Part shown: one piece after another, positions 7,701 through 15,648 of the stretch
Layout: every line of letters starts with the position of its first letter
Position numbering within the stretch: the stretch's first letter is position 1
From: Acidimicrobiales bacterium
GTDB lineage: Bacteria; Actinomycetota; Acidimicrobiia; Acidimicrobiales; GCA-2861595
NCBI GenBank assembly: GCA_030448025.1
Contig: JAUJNQ010000002.1
Coordinates: 222,315 to 259,707, forward strand
Length of the DNA stretch: 37,393 bases
Direction of reading: 5' to 3'
Notes under the pieces: model-generated
The model's database searches: none
Told to the model about the DNA's origin: nothing
Seen by the model: only the letters and a program-made list of their open reading frames with translations
Program-made: the position numbers and the translations under genes

Positions 7701-7886
7701 ATGACAGCGAACGAAAAGAAACCGACGCAGCGGACGCCCGAAGGGACCGAGCGTGAACGTCTCGGACTGGACGGCGAGGGTGGAACCGAAATACCCATCC
7801 CGACTCGGAAGCGCGTCTACGAAGACCTGGCGAAGGTGGCGAAGCCACGGAGAGAACGGCAAGAGGACTCCCGAGAGCGGGAATAG
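7701..7886 (+). CDS. Small charged protein (61 residues), passenger
   Basis: An ATG at 7701 follows GGAGGG. The product is hydrophilic, rich in Lys, Arg and Glu, with a central IPIPTRKRVYEDLAKVAKP motif. I have seen similar 'I-P-V-P-TR...DL-KVAKP' motifs in small actinobacterial hypotheticals, which supports a real gene, but no function is known. The start lies 22 bases from the divergent start of the 330-residue gene, so each promoter must lie within the other gene or the transcripts must have almost no leader. Confidence 0.5.
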   Translation: MTANEKKPTQRTPEGTERERLGLDGEGGTEIPIPTRKRVYEDLAKVAKPRRERQEDSRERE

Positions 7887-8242
7887 GCAGCCAAGCGAAA
7901 GGCCTCTCACCGGGTGTCGTCATCTCATCGCCTTATCGGCGAGGCAGACGCCGACGGTGTGGCCGCACAGTTACGCACCCATACCGGGTGCGGCGCGGAT
8001 ACCGGCTTACTCGCACGGTTCTCACCGGCCTTCTCCTTTCCTGGAGGTACGACCGAATCTGCTGGACCGCTGCCCCCCTGCCCAACGAATCCCGCTAGTT
8101 TGCGGGTGCCCTGATGGGAACAGGATCCTGGATCCAACTCATCGGCCCGCCCCCCGCCTTTGTGCGGGGGCGTTCTATTTCGCTCCATCCACACCATGCT
8201 GGACGCGATATCTCTGCGTAGTGGTGGATCCACCGGTACGGC
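7887..8242. other. Non-coding interior of the IS1595-family element
   Basis: No convincing gene is visible between the 61-residue gene and the ribbon-helix-helix gene. The stretch holds a GC-rich terminator-like hairpin at 8148-8172, and a CGGTAC/GTACCG inverted repeat (8234-8239 and 8254-8259) spans its right edge, where an operator for the next gene could lie. Confidence 0.5.
8148..8180 (+). terminator. Rho-independent-like terminator inside the element
   Basis: A C-rich arm (8148-8157) pairs with GCGGGGGCG (8164-8172) around a short loop, followed by the T-rich TTCTATTT. It would stop transcription from the 61-residue gene before the ribbon-helix-helix gene. Confidence 0.6.
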
Positions 8243-8440
8243 ATGGGACAGATGTACCGTCTGAGCATGGCTGTGAGCACCCAGGGCGAGCAGGAAAGAA
8301 AGGTGCAGCCGACCTACGTGCGGCTGCCGAGCGAACTACATCGGGCGGTCAAGGAGCGGGCAACCGCCGAAGATCGCACGATGGCGCAGACCATCCGCGT
8401 GGCGCTGCGCCACTACTTGAAAACGGCTGCGGACTACTAG
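8243..8440 (+). CDS. Ribbon-helix-helix (CopG/Arc-like) small DNA-binding protein
   Basis: The core reads VQPTYVRLPSELHRAVKERA followed by TMAQTIRVALRHYL, a beta-strand plus two-helix pattern typical of CopG/Arc proteins, often antitoxins or plasmid and transposon repressors. Starts are possible at ATG 8243, 8252 or 8267. None has a good ribosome site, but TACCGT (8255-8260) lies 6 bases before the ATG at 8267, which would suit a leaderless transcript from that start. The stop at 8440 is one base from the convergent transposase stop at 8442. No toxin partner is evident beside it, so it may regulate transposition or the other passengers (inference). Confidence 0.6.
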   Translation: MGQMYRLSMAVSTQGEQERKVQPTYVRLPSELHRAVKERATAEDRTMAQTIRVALRHYLKTAADY

Positions 8441-8441
8441 T

Positions 8442-9423
8442 TCAACTCGTCGTCGTAGCTGCTCGTAGGAGTAGCTGGGCGAACATTGCCCGGCGGTCGT
8501 CCCGCCGGTTGTACCGCCAGACGTACTCGTTCAAGTATCCCTGTAGGAACTTGGCGGAGACGGCGTGATGCGTCCCGCCGATGCCTCGCTTCACGAGCGA
8601 CCAGAAGCCTTCGATGGTGTTCGTGTGCACGTCACCTTCGACGTACACGCGGGCCATGTGGTGGATGCGCTTGTGTTCGTAGCCACCTCGCTCCGTGATG
8701 CCGACGTAAGAAGGTGCTTCATCGGTGTATACGGTCGAGGCTGGCAGCACCCGCGCTTCAACGTGGGGCCCCAGAGTCCGACCCTGAGTGCTTGGCACGA
8801 CGTAGGCGGCGACGTTCCCACCACGCTCCACCATGCCGAACACCGGAGTCTTGTGCTGGGCGGCCCACCTGTGGCGGCCTGCCTTCTCTGTCGCGAGTAC
8901 GGCGGTCCCCAGGTCGCCCGGTCGGACTGGCGAGGCTTTCCGCCCACGAACATTTCATCCATTTCGACCTCGCCCGAAAGCGGCTCGTCGTCCTGGGTCA
9001 TCAGTTCGTTGCGGATCAGATGGAACATGCGCCACGCGGTCTTGTAGGTAACGCCCAGCTCGCGTTCGAGCTGCTTGGCGGAGACTCCGCAACGAGTGCT
9101 CGTCATCATGTACATCGCATAGAACCAAAGGTGCAGCGAGGTGGACGACTTGTGAAAGATCGTTCCCGCTGTCGGGTGCAGATGGTGGCCGCACGCGGTG
9201 CAGGTCCACGACTGGCGCCGCTGAGCCGTCTCGTAGCGTCGAAAGGCGCGAACCGTGGCGCACTCGGGGCACTCGGCGTGCGTCCCATCCTCCGAGTATC
9301 GGGTGCGCCAAGGAAGTCCAGGCACGCGGCGTCGTCGGGAAAGTCGCGCATGAACTCCATGAGCGACATTTGCGATTCCGACGATGCGGCTCGCTTGGGC
9401 TTGTTGCGATCTACCGGAGGCAT
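8442..9423 (-). pseudogene. IS1595-family ISXO2-like transposase, two frameshifts
   Basis: Three reading frames join into one transposase. The N-terminal frame (from ATG 9423) carries MSLMEFMRDFPDDAACLDFL. The second holds a zinc ribbon (CPEC...CTACG) and a helix-turn-helix (VSAKQLERELGVTYKTAW), and ends with EMDEMFVGGK, the first catalytic Asp. The third has FGMVERGGN, VYTDEAPSYVG with the second Asp, and NTIEGFWSLVKRG with the Glu. Both joins, near 9320 and 8910, are explained by loss of one base each. All DDE residues are present. It is therefore either recently inactivated or intact in the organism and damaged by sequencing error. It should catalyse transposition at the 24-bp ends. Confidence 0.85.
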
Positions 9424-9446
9424 ACCCTCAGTGTATAAGCCCCAGG

Positions 9447-9470
9447 TTCTCCAGTCAAGGGATAGTTACC
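9447..9470 (-). repeat. Right terminal inverted repeat of the IS1595-family element
   Basis: Read on the minus strand it begins GGTAACTATCCCTT and finishes CTGGAGAA, matching the left end at 22 of 24 positions. The transposase start lies 24 bases inside it. Confidence 0.9.
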
Positions 9471-9478
9471 GCATTAGC
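9471..9478. repeat. Target-site duplication, right (GCATTAGC)
   Basis: This is the exact copy of 6646-6653, directly outside the right inverted repeat. Confidence 0.85.
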
Positions 9479-9487
9479 CATGGCTTC

Positions 9488-9505
9488 CTAGGCTGAGCGC
9501 CCTAG
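9488..9505. promoter_or_regulatory. Possible operator upstream of the HTH-TOBE regulator
   Basis: CTAGG (9488-9492) and CCTAG (9501-9505) are inverted repeats with an 8-base spacer, about 35 bases before the GTG start. TAGTCT (9527-9532) could be the -10 box of a leaderless transcript. Binding by the downstream regulator is an inference. Confidence 0.35.
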
Positions 9506-9538
9506 CAAGTGCCGTCTTTGCGGCTCTAGTCTGGCGCG

Positions 9539-9946
9539 GTGGGCTCGAGCTATAGACCGGGCGAGGTGGCCGAGCTGCTCGGCGTGAGCGTGGACACCGT
9601 GCGCCGCTGGGGGGACTCCGGACGGGTGCGCATGAAGCGGACCTCCGGAGGCCAGCGCCTGATCGACGGAGCCGACCTGGCCCGGTTCCTTCGGGAGCAG
9701 CCCACCCTGCCCGAGCCCGAGGCCATTGTGGGCCAGTCGGCCCGCAACCGCTTCCCGGGCATCGTGACCCGGGTCCTGGCCGACAAGGTCATGGCCCAAG
9801 TGGAGATCCAGGCCGGCCCTCACCGCGTCGTGTCGCTGATGACGCGGGAGGCGGCCGACGAGCTGGGCCTGGCTCCCGGCGTGCTGGCCGTCGCTGCGGT
9901 CAAGGCCACCACCGTTGTCGTCGAGCTGCCGGGAGATCGGCCGTGA
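9539..9946 (+). CDS. HTH-TOBE (MerR-like plus Mop domain) molybdate regulator
   Basis: This 135-residue protein has an N-terminal MerR/excisionase-type helix-turn-helix (PGEVAELLGVSVDTVRRWGDSGRV, residues 6-29, with GGQRLIDGADLARFL). A C-terminal TOBE/Mop domain follows (about 68-130: RNRFPGIVTRVLADKVMAQVEI, VSLMTREAADELGLAPG, AAVKATTVVVE). Mop domains bind molybdate or tungstate, so this is probably a one-component molybdate sensor, simpler than ModE. The stop overlaps the GTG of modA by four bases, so it leads the mod operon and probably controls it. The GTG start has no clear ribosome site and may be leaderless. Confidence 0.82.
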   Translation: MGSSYRPGEVAELLGVSVDTVRRWGDSGRVRMKRTSGGQRLIDGADLARFLREQPTLPEPEAIVGQSARNRFPGIVTRVLADKVMAQVEIQAGPHRVVSLMTREAADELGLAPGVLAVAAVKATTVVVELPGDRP

Positions 9947-10698
9947 CGCGGGGTTTCCTCGTCCTGTCGGCGGCCGGGCTCATGGCGGCTTCCTGTTGCG
10001 CGCCGGAGGCAAGGTCGGAGGCAAGGACGGTCAAGGTGGCGGTCGCGGCGTCGCTCACCGAGGCGTTCACCGCGTTGGCGAAGGAGTACGAGACCGAGCA
10101 CCCCGGCGTGCGGATCAGGCCCACCTTCGCAGCGTCGTCAGCCCTCGCCCAGCAGGTCAACGACGCTGCGCCGCTCGACGTGTTCGCCTCCGCCGACGAG
10201 GAGAGCATGAGCAAGGTCACCGTCGCGGGCAACGCCCTCGACCCTAAGGTCTTCGCCCGAAACCGCCTGGCCATCCTGGTAGGCAAGGGCAACCCCAAGG
10301 CCATCACGAGCCTCGCCGACCTGGCCGGGCCGGGCGTCGTCTTCTTGTTGTGCGCGCCCGAGGCGCCCTGCGGCCGCTTCGGCGCCGCAGCCCTCGAGAA
10401 GGCCAAGGTAAAGGCACGTCCGGCGTCCCTGGAGGAGAACGTGAAGGGCGTGGTGTCCAAGGTCGCGCTGGGCGAGGCCGACGCCGGGATCGTGTACGCC
10501 ACCGATGTCAAGGCCGCCGCAGGAAGGGCCGAGGGCGTGGACATCGACATCGACGGCGATCCTGCGCTGACGGCCGTGTACCCCATCGCCCTGACCAGGC
10601 AGGCCGACGACGTGGAGGCGGCGAGCGGCTGGGTGGACTTCGTGCTCTCGGAGCGAGGGCAGCAGACGCTGTCGAGGTTCGGGTTCCTCCCGCCGTGA
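9943..10698 (+). CDS. modA: Molybdate ABC transporter, substrate-binding protein
   Basis: ModA captures molybdate outside the membrane and delivers it to ModB. The 251-residue product starts with a hydrophobic segment ending AASCC, a plausible though imperfect lipobox, so it is probably membrane-anchored. The periplasmic-binding fold is clear: VKVAVAASLTEAFTALAKEYE, FAASSALAQQV, PLDVFASADEESM, RNRLAILVGKGNPK, VVSKVALGEADAGIVYATDV and YPIALTRQ. The two Ser-containing loops (AASLT and ASS) are where ModA proteins bind the oxyanion. The GTG start overlaps the regulator's stop and the TGA overlaps the modB start, so the genes form one tightly packed operon. Confidence 0.92.
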   Translation: MTRGFLVLSAAGLMAASCCAPEARSEARTVKVAVAASLTEAFTALAKEYETEHPGVRIRPTFAASSALAQQVNDAAPLDVFASADEESMSKVTVAGNALDPKVFARNRLAILVGKGNPKAITSLADLAGPGVVFLLCAPEAPCGRFGAAALEKAKVKARPASLEENVKGVVSKVALGEADAGIVYATDVKAAAGRAEGVDIDIDGDPALTAVYPIALTRQADDVEAASGWVDFVLSERGQQTLSRFGFLPP

Positions 10699-11483
10699 GC
10701 CGGAGGGGCGCGCCACTGGCTGCCCTCGCCTTCGGCGCGCTGGGCGTGTCCTTCATGGCCTTACCGCTCGCCGGCCTGGTGTGGCGCACCCCCTGGTCGG
10801 CGGTGCTCGACGAGCTGCGGGATCCCGTGGTGACGACCGCCCTGCGACTCTCCCTCGTCTGCTCGTTGGGCGCCGCGCTGGTGGCCGTGATGCTCGGGGT
10901 ACCGCTGGCGTGGGTGCTGGCCCGTGTGGACTTCCCGGGCCGGCGACTCGTGCGGGCCGTCGCCCTCGTGCCCCTGGTGCTGCCTCCCGTCGTCGGCGGC
11001 GTGGCCCTCCTGCTGGCCTTCGGCCGGAGGGGGCTGGTCGGTCAATGGCTCGACCAGTGGCTCGGCGTGAGGCTTCCCTACACGACCCCAGGGGCCATCC
11101 TGGCCGAAGCCTTCGTGGCCATGCCGTTCCTGGTGATCACCGCCGAGGCCGCGTTCCGCAACCTCGACCGGCGCTACGAGGACGCCGCCCGCACTCTGGG
11201 AGCCGGGGGTTTCACGGTGTTCCGCCGCGTCACCCTTCCGCTCACGCTGCCCTCCCTGGTGGTCGGCGCGGTGCTGGCCTGGGCCCGTGCCCTAGGCGAG
11301 TTCGGCGCCACCATCACCTTTGCCGGCAATACCCCTAACCGCACCACCACCATCCCGCTCGAGGTGTACCTCCAGCTGGAGGCCGGCCGCCTCGACGGCG
11401 CCATCGTGCTCAGCCTCGTGCTCCTCGTGGTCTCGGTGGGCGTGCTCGTCGGGCTGCGCGACCGATGGCTCGGACAGCAGTGA
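10695..11483 (+). CDS. modB: Molybdate ABC transporter, permease
   Basis: This 262-residue membrane protein has about six hydrophobic segments, including LAALAFGALGVSFMALPLAGLVW, LRLSLVCSLGAALVAVMLG and a C-terminal VLSLVLLVVSVGVLVGL. The EAA loop that docks on the ATPase is visible as EDAARTLGAGGFTVFRRVTLP. The FGATITFAGN and TIPLEVYL segments are typical of ModB. It forms the transmembrane channel for molybdate together with ModC. The GTG start at 10695 overlaps the modA stop by four bases, the same coupling as at the previous junction. Confidence 0.93.
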   Translation: MSRRGAPLAALAFGALGVSFMALPLAGLVWRTPWSAVLDELRDPVVTTALRLSLVCSLGAALVAVMLGVPLAWVLARVDFPGRRLVRAVALVPLVLPPVVGGVALLLAFGRRGLVGQWLDQWLGVRLPYTTPGAILAEAFVAMPFLVITAEAAFRNLDRRYEDAARTLGAGGFTVFRRVTLPLTLPSLVVGAVLAWARALGEFGATITFAGNTPNRTTTIPLEVYLQLEAGRLDGAIVLSLVLLVVSVGVLVGLRDRWLGQQ

Positions 11484-11535
11484 CGTCGGAGCCGCCGCCG
11501 CCGTTGATTGGGTGTCGGTGATGGAGGCATCGGGG

Positions 11536-12579
11536 ATGGAGGCCGAGGTGGACGTCCGTCTCGGGGACCTTCACCTGTCGGTCGACCTCCGGGTCGGGAA
11601 CGACGAGACCGTGGCCGTCCTCGGACCCAACGGCGCAGGCAAGACCACTCTGCTCCGGGCCCTGGCCGGCCTCAACCCACTGGATCGCGGCACCGTGGTG
11701 CTGGACGGCGAGACGCTGGAGGACACCACCACGGGCGCCCACGTACCTTCCGAGCGCCGCAGGATCGGCGTGGTCTTCCAGGACCACGTCCTCTTCCCCC
11801 ACCTGAGCGTCCTGGAGAACGTGGCCTTCGGACCTCGGTGCCGGGGTGCGCGGCGCAGCGTTGCCCGCCGGCAGGCCGGCGCGTGGCTGGAGCGGGTCGG
11901 ACTGTCCGACCGGGCCGGCGCCCGGGCCGGCGAGCTCTCGGGTGGCCAGGCGCAGCGGGTGGCCCTGGCTCGTGCCCTGGCCTGCGAGCCGCGGCTGCTA
12001 CTGCTCGACGAGCCCCTCGCCGCCCTCGACGCGACCACCAGGCCCGCCATTCGCCGCGACCTCAGGCGGCGCCTCGACGCCTACGGCGGCATGCGCGTGG
12101 TCGTCACTCACGACCCATTGGAGGCCATGGCCCTCGCCGATCGGCTCCTGGTGCTGGAGGCGGGCCGCGTGGTGCAGTCAGGTACCAGACAAGAGCTGAT
12201 CAGCCGGCCCCGTTCGCCCTACGTGGCCGACCTGGTGGGCGTGAACCTGTTCCGCGGCCAGGCCCGACAGACCCGGGTACGCGTCGAAGGGCTGGACCTC
12301 GTCGTTCCCGACGCCGGCCACGGTGAGGTGCTGGTCGTCGTCCATCCCCGCTCGGTGGCCCTGCACCGCAGCCGGCCCGACGGCACTCCCCGCAACGTTT
12401 GGCGCGGCAGGGTGGAGGTCGTGGACCCTGAGGGCGAGCGGTCCCGCGTGCGGGTGACCGGGCCGCTCACGGTCGTGGCCGAGGTGACGGCGGCCGCCGT
12501 GAACGACCTGGAGCTGGCTCCCGGCGGCCCGGTCTGGGTGGCCGTCAAGGCCACCGACGTGCAGGTGTACGAAGCCTGA
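11536..12579 (+). CDS. modC: Molybdate ABC transporter, ATP-binding protein
   Basis: The 347-residue ATPase drives molybdate import. Visible are Walker A GPNGAGKTT (residues 30-38), Q-loop VFQDHVLFP, signature LSGGQAQR, Walker B LLLLDEPLAALD and the H-loop VVTHDPLEAM. A TOBE-type C-terminal domain follows (about 270-345, ending VAVKATDVQVY), probably for oxyanion-dependent feedback. I chose the ATG at 11536 because GGAGG lies 8 bases upstream; ATG 11521 is an alternative that adds five residues. It starts 52 bases after modB and is the last gene of the operon. Confidence 0.92.
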   Translation: MEAEVDVRLGDLHLSVDLRVGNDETVAVLGPNGAGKTTLLRALAGLNPLDRGTVVLDGETLEDTTTGAHVPSERRRIGVVFQDHVLFPHLSVLENVAFGPRCRGARRSVARRQAGAWLERVGLSDRAGARAGELSGGQAQRVALARALACEPRLLLLDEPLAALDATTRPAIRRDLRRRLDAYGGMRVVVTHDPLEAMALADRLLVLEAGRVVQSGTRQELISRPRSPYVADLVGVNLFRGQARQTRVRVEGLDLVVPDAGHGEVLVVVHPRSVALHRSRPDGTPRNVWRGRVEVVDPEGERSRVRVTGPLTVVAEVTAAAVNDLELAPGGPVWVAVKATDVQVYEA

Positions 12580-12644
12580 GCTCCAGTTGCTCTGCTCATC
12601 TTGAAGCTTGGACATCCCTTGTTTGTCACAGGGGCCGTGCCAGG

Positions 12645-13998
12645 ATGACCGGCGTGGGCAAGCGGAACCGGAGCGGCGTAGGGAGGAGCAGCGGCGGGCA
12701 CGTTCGGCCGCCGGCAGGGCGAGGGAGACAGGTAACTCCGGTCCCTCGGGGCACTGGGGCGCCGGCGATAGGTCCAGCCCTCGGGAGGTGGAATCGGTCG
12801 TCCTGGCCGCAGCCGTGGCCGTCGTCCGGGAGGACGGGCCCGCCTTCGCCGAGCTGCTCACCCGTCTCTTCTGGGGACCGCCCGTGGCAGACGGGTCACG
12901 GCTGGTCGATGCTGGGTTGTCCCGGTGCCTCGAGCGGGCTGTTGGAGAGGCGTGGCGGCGAGGATGGCAACCGGCCGACCTGGCGCGCGTCACCGAGCGT
13001 AGGCTGAGCCCCGCCCACGCCCGGGTGGCCACCACCGCCATCGCTGCCGAAGCGGGCCGCTACCCCCCGTCCACGGTGGATGCCCACTGGCGGTCACAGC
13101 TCGACGAGCTGGCCCACGACGCCGCACCGGCTACCAACGGCCGCCGTGCCGGCGGTCCTGCGACCCGGGAAATCGAGATCCGCCGAGGCGTGGAAACCCT
13201 GGCGCTGCTCCTCCACGTGCCCGAGCTCCCCCGGCTCTGCGCTCCCCCGGGAGAGGCGACCGGGGCTGCGACCTTTGCTGCTTCTGGGATTGCTGCTTCG
13301 ACCGACGCTCGCGTCCTCGGGCGGGTGCGCGCGCTCCTGGCCAAGGCCGAGTCCACCACCTTCCCCGACGAGGCCGAGGCGTTGACGACCAAGGCCCAGG
13401 AGCTGATGGCCCGCCACGCCATCGACCGCGCGGTCCTCGGCACCGCCGCGGGCCAGACGGGCGGCCCTGTCGGCCGTCGGCTGGCGTGGACGACCCCTAT
13501 GCCGGCGCCAAGGCCCTCCTGCTCGGCGAAGTCGCCGTGGCCAACCGGTGCCGGTCGGTGTGGTCGTCGGACGTGAGCTTCGCCACCGTTTTCGGCTACG
13601 AAGCCGACATTGCCTCCGTGGAGCTGCTGTACACGTCGCTGCTGGTCCAGGCCGACGCCGCCATGGCCGGCGCCGGCCGCCAGGTCGACGGCCATGGCCG
13701 CTCCCGCACCCGGTCGTTCCGACAGTCCTTCCTGGTGGCCTTCGCCTCCCGCATCGGTGCCCGCCTGCGACAGGCGACCGCGCAGTCAGAGGCCGCGGCG
13801 GCGGAGGAACACGGCGCTGCGCTCCTGCCGGTCCTGGCCGCCAGGACCGATGCCGTCGACGAGGCCTGCGACGCAACCTTCCCCGGCCTTGGCCAGCGCT
13901 CGTTCTCCCCGAGCAACCGGGACGGTTGGTTCGCGGGTCTGGCCGCGGCCGAGATGGCCTCGCTGTCCGCCCACCCCGAGGTGGCCCGCTCCAGCTAA
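12645..13998 (+). pseudogene. DUF2786 protein, two frameshifts
   Basis: Three frames join into one DUF2786-type protein. The start MTGVGKRNR (ATG 12645 or GTG 12654) passes near 12670 into a frame with RRREEQRRARSAAGRARE. That frame continues through LVDAGLSRCLERAVGEAWRRGW to the DUF2786 core RVRALLAKAESTTFPDEAEA and ALTTKAQELMARHAI. Near 13483 it passes to DDPYAGAKALLLGEVAVANRC, VFGYEADIASVELLYTSLL and SFRQSFLVAFASRIGARL. Each join needs one missing base, the first inside a run of G. Function is unknown; such proteins are common in actinobacteria. Because all the family segments survive in order, I suspect sequencing error more than decay. Confidence 0.72.
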
Positions 13999-14024
13999 GG
14001 GCAGCCCGTCGGCGCGGCGGTCCT

Positions 14025-14067
14025 GAGCCAGCCGTTCTGAACCGGCGGCTCTCGGAACCGGCGGCTC
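14025..14067 (+). terminator. Hairpin and 13-bp direct repeat after the DUF2786 gene
   Basis: GAGCC-A-GCCG (14025-14034) pairs with CGGCGGCTC (14043-14051) around a short loop, leaving one bulged A. The right arm belongs to a 13-bp sequence, GAACCGGCGGCTC, that is repeated directly at 14039-14051 and 14055-14067. No T-tract follows, so terminator function is uncertain. Confidence 0.4.
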
Positions 14068-14184
14068 CCTTGAGCTGTTCCCAGAATCGTAAGCGGGTGC
14101 ACCCACGTCGTCGGCGGGCGAACTCTACGCTCGGCCTTCGCGGAGCGGACGCCTTCCAGGCAGGCCGTCGCCACGATTCAAGCG

Positions 14185-15648
14185 ATGCCCCAAGCGCCAA
14201 TGTCCGGAGCTCCCCCCACCCCCGTCACCACCCGGCCAAAGGCCCTCCTGGCCGGGGCGGTCGTCACCGGTTTGGGTGGTGTGGTCTTCTGCTACGGCAT
14301 CGCCACCGGCGGTCCGCTTCTCGAGCAGCAGTGGGGCGTCCTGGCTCTGCTGGGCGTCTGGTGGATCGTCTTCGCCGTGGGGGCAGCCGTGGTGCTGCGG
14401 CTGCCCCCTCGAACGGCGCTGGTGACGGTGATCGTCGTGGGCGCCGCTCTGCGGCTGGTGGCCTTGGCCGGCCCGCCGGTGCTGTCCGACGACCTGTACC
14501 GCTATGCCTGGGACGGTCGGGTGCAGGCCGCGGGCATCAACCCCTACCGCTTCCCGCCCACGGCGCCGGAGTTGGCCGAGCTCCGCGATCCCTGGTTGTG
14601 GCCCGACGAGGCCGGCTGCGCCGAGCTCAGCCGGCCACCGGGCTGCACTCGAATCAACCGCGACCGGGACCCCACCATCTACCCGCCGCTCGCTCAGGTC
14701 TGGTTCCGGGCCGTGGACGTGGTGCTTCCCGGCCAGGCTCGAGAAGGAGGATGGCAAGCCGCCGGGGCCGCGGTCGACCTGGCCCTCGTCGGCGTCCTGG
14801 TTCTCGTCCTCAAGGCCCTCGGCCGGGACCCGCGCTATGCGGTCCTCTACGCCTGGAGCCCGATCGCCGTGCTGGAGACGGCGCAGAGCGCCCACGTGGA
14901 CGGCCTGGCCGTGCTCGGGATCGTGGGTGCCCTGTGGGCGGCGCATCGAGGGCGCAGCGGCTGGGCCGGGGGGATCCTCGGTGCTGCAACGCTGGTGAAG
15001 CTCTACCCCGCGCTGCTGCTCCCCGTCCTGCTCCGCCGCCATCCCCTGCGGGCGATCTCGGCCTTCGCCGCCGTGGTGGTCGTGTCCTATGTCCCCCATG
15101 TGGCGGCGCTCGGGCCCAAGGTGCTCGGGTTCCTGCCCGGCTACCTGGCCGAGGAGAACTACGCCACCGGCGGTCGCTTCCTGCTGCTCGGACTGACGGG
15201 GCTGTCCGGCGTAGCCGCCCAGGCCGCCGCTGCGGTGATCATGGTCGTCGCCGCGTGGGCCGCGTGGGCGTCGGCCCGTGACGCCGACGTGCGAGCCCGA
15301 CTCCTCCTTGGCGTGCTGTTGCTGGTGGTCACGCCCGTGCAGCCGTGGTACGCCCTCGCCCTGGTGGCCGTGGCCGTGCTCGGGGCCGCCTGGTGGTGGC
15401 TGGCGGTGGCCGTCGCCGGGTACCCGGTCTACCTGGACGCCATCCTCGGGGACGGCCGGCCCGAGGTCGTGGGGCGACTGAGCTACGGCATCGCCGCCCT
15501 GGTCGTGGTCGCCCTGGCGTGGCGCATGGGCAAGGGTGGCCACGACTCGTCCCCACAGTCCCCAGAGTCCCCGGAGCGTTCCGTCGCCGAGATCTTGCCC
15601 GTTCCGGGAAGGGTCCTGGTCTCCGAGACTGGAAGGGGTCGGGCATGA
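14185..15648 (+). CDS. GT87-type (DUF2029) membrane mannosyltransferase-like protein
   Basis: This 487-residue protein has about ten hydrophobic segments. The family signature SDDLYRYAWDGRVQAAGINP lies between the second and third of them, with the acidic pair in the first outer loop as in polyprenol-phosphate-mannose-dependent (GT-C fold) transferases. AQSAHVDGLAVLGIVGALWA, GAATLVKLYPALLLPVLLRR and TPVQPWYALALVAVAVLG also fit GT87. It probably adds mannose or a similar sugar to a cell-envelope glycolipid or glycan outside the membrane; substrate and acceptor cannot be read from the sequence. The last 30 residues are polar and Pro/Ser-rich. The TGA overlaps the next ATG (ATGA), coupling it to the lipoprotein gene. 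Confidence 0.8.
   Translation: MPQAPMSGAPPTPVTTRPKALLAGAVVTGLGGVVFCYGIATGGPLLEQQWGVLALLGVWWIVFAVGAAVVLRLPPRTALVTVIVVGAALRLVALAGPPVLSDDLYRYAWDGRVQAAGINPYRFPPTAPELAELRDPWLWPDEAGCAELSRPPGCTRINRDRDPTIYPPLAQVWFRAVDVVLPGQAREGGWQAAGAAVDLALVGVLVLVLKALGRDPRYAVLYAWSPIAVLETAQSAHVDGLAVLGIVGALWAAHRGRSGWAGGILGAATLVKLYPALLLPVLLRRHPLRAISAFAAVVVVSYVPHVAALGPKVLGFLPGYLAEENYATGGRFLLLGLTGLSGVAAQAAAAVIMVVAAWAAWASARDADVRARLLLGVLLLVVTPVQPWYALALVAVAVLGAAWWWLAVAVAGYPVYLDAILGDGRPEVVGRLSYGIAALVVVALAWRMGKGGHDSSPQSPESPERSVAEILPVPGRVLVSETGRGRA

Larger units (their letters stand above)
6654..9470. mobile_element. IS1595-family (ISXO2-like) element with passenger genes, 2817 bp
   Basis: The ends are 24-bp inverted repeats beginning GGTAACTATCCCTT and closing CTGGAGAA, identical except for two central bases (TG against GA). 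They are flanked by an exact 8-bp duplication GCATTAGC. Inside lie an ISXO2-type transposase on the minus strand and three other genes: a 330-residue unknown protein, a 61-residue protein and a ribbon-helix-helix-like protein. The passengers look lower in GC by eye than the neighbouring chromosomal genes. IS1595-family elements are known to carry passengers. The insertion lies between the NrtR-like gene and the molybdate operon without breaking either. The intact duplication implies a single, fairly recent insertion, although the transposase has two frameshifts. Confidence 0.9.

Noticed and set aside
13548-15281. 577-residue plus-strand open frame
   Set aside because: It overlaps the DUF2786 and GT87 genes in a wrong frame and has an Arg/Pro-rich shadow composition.
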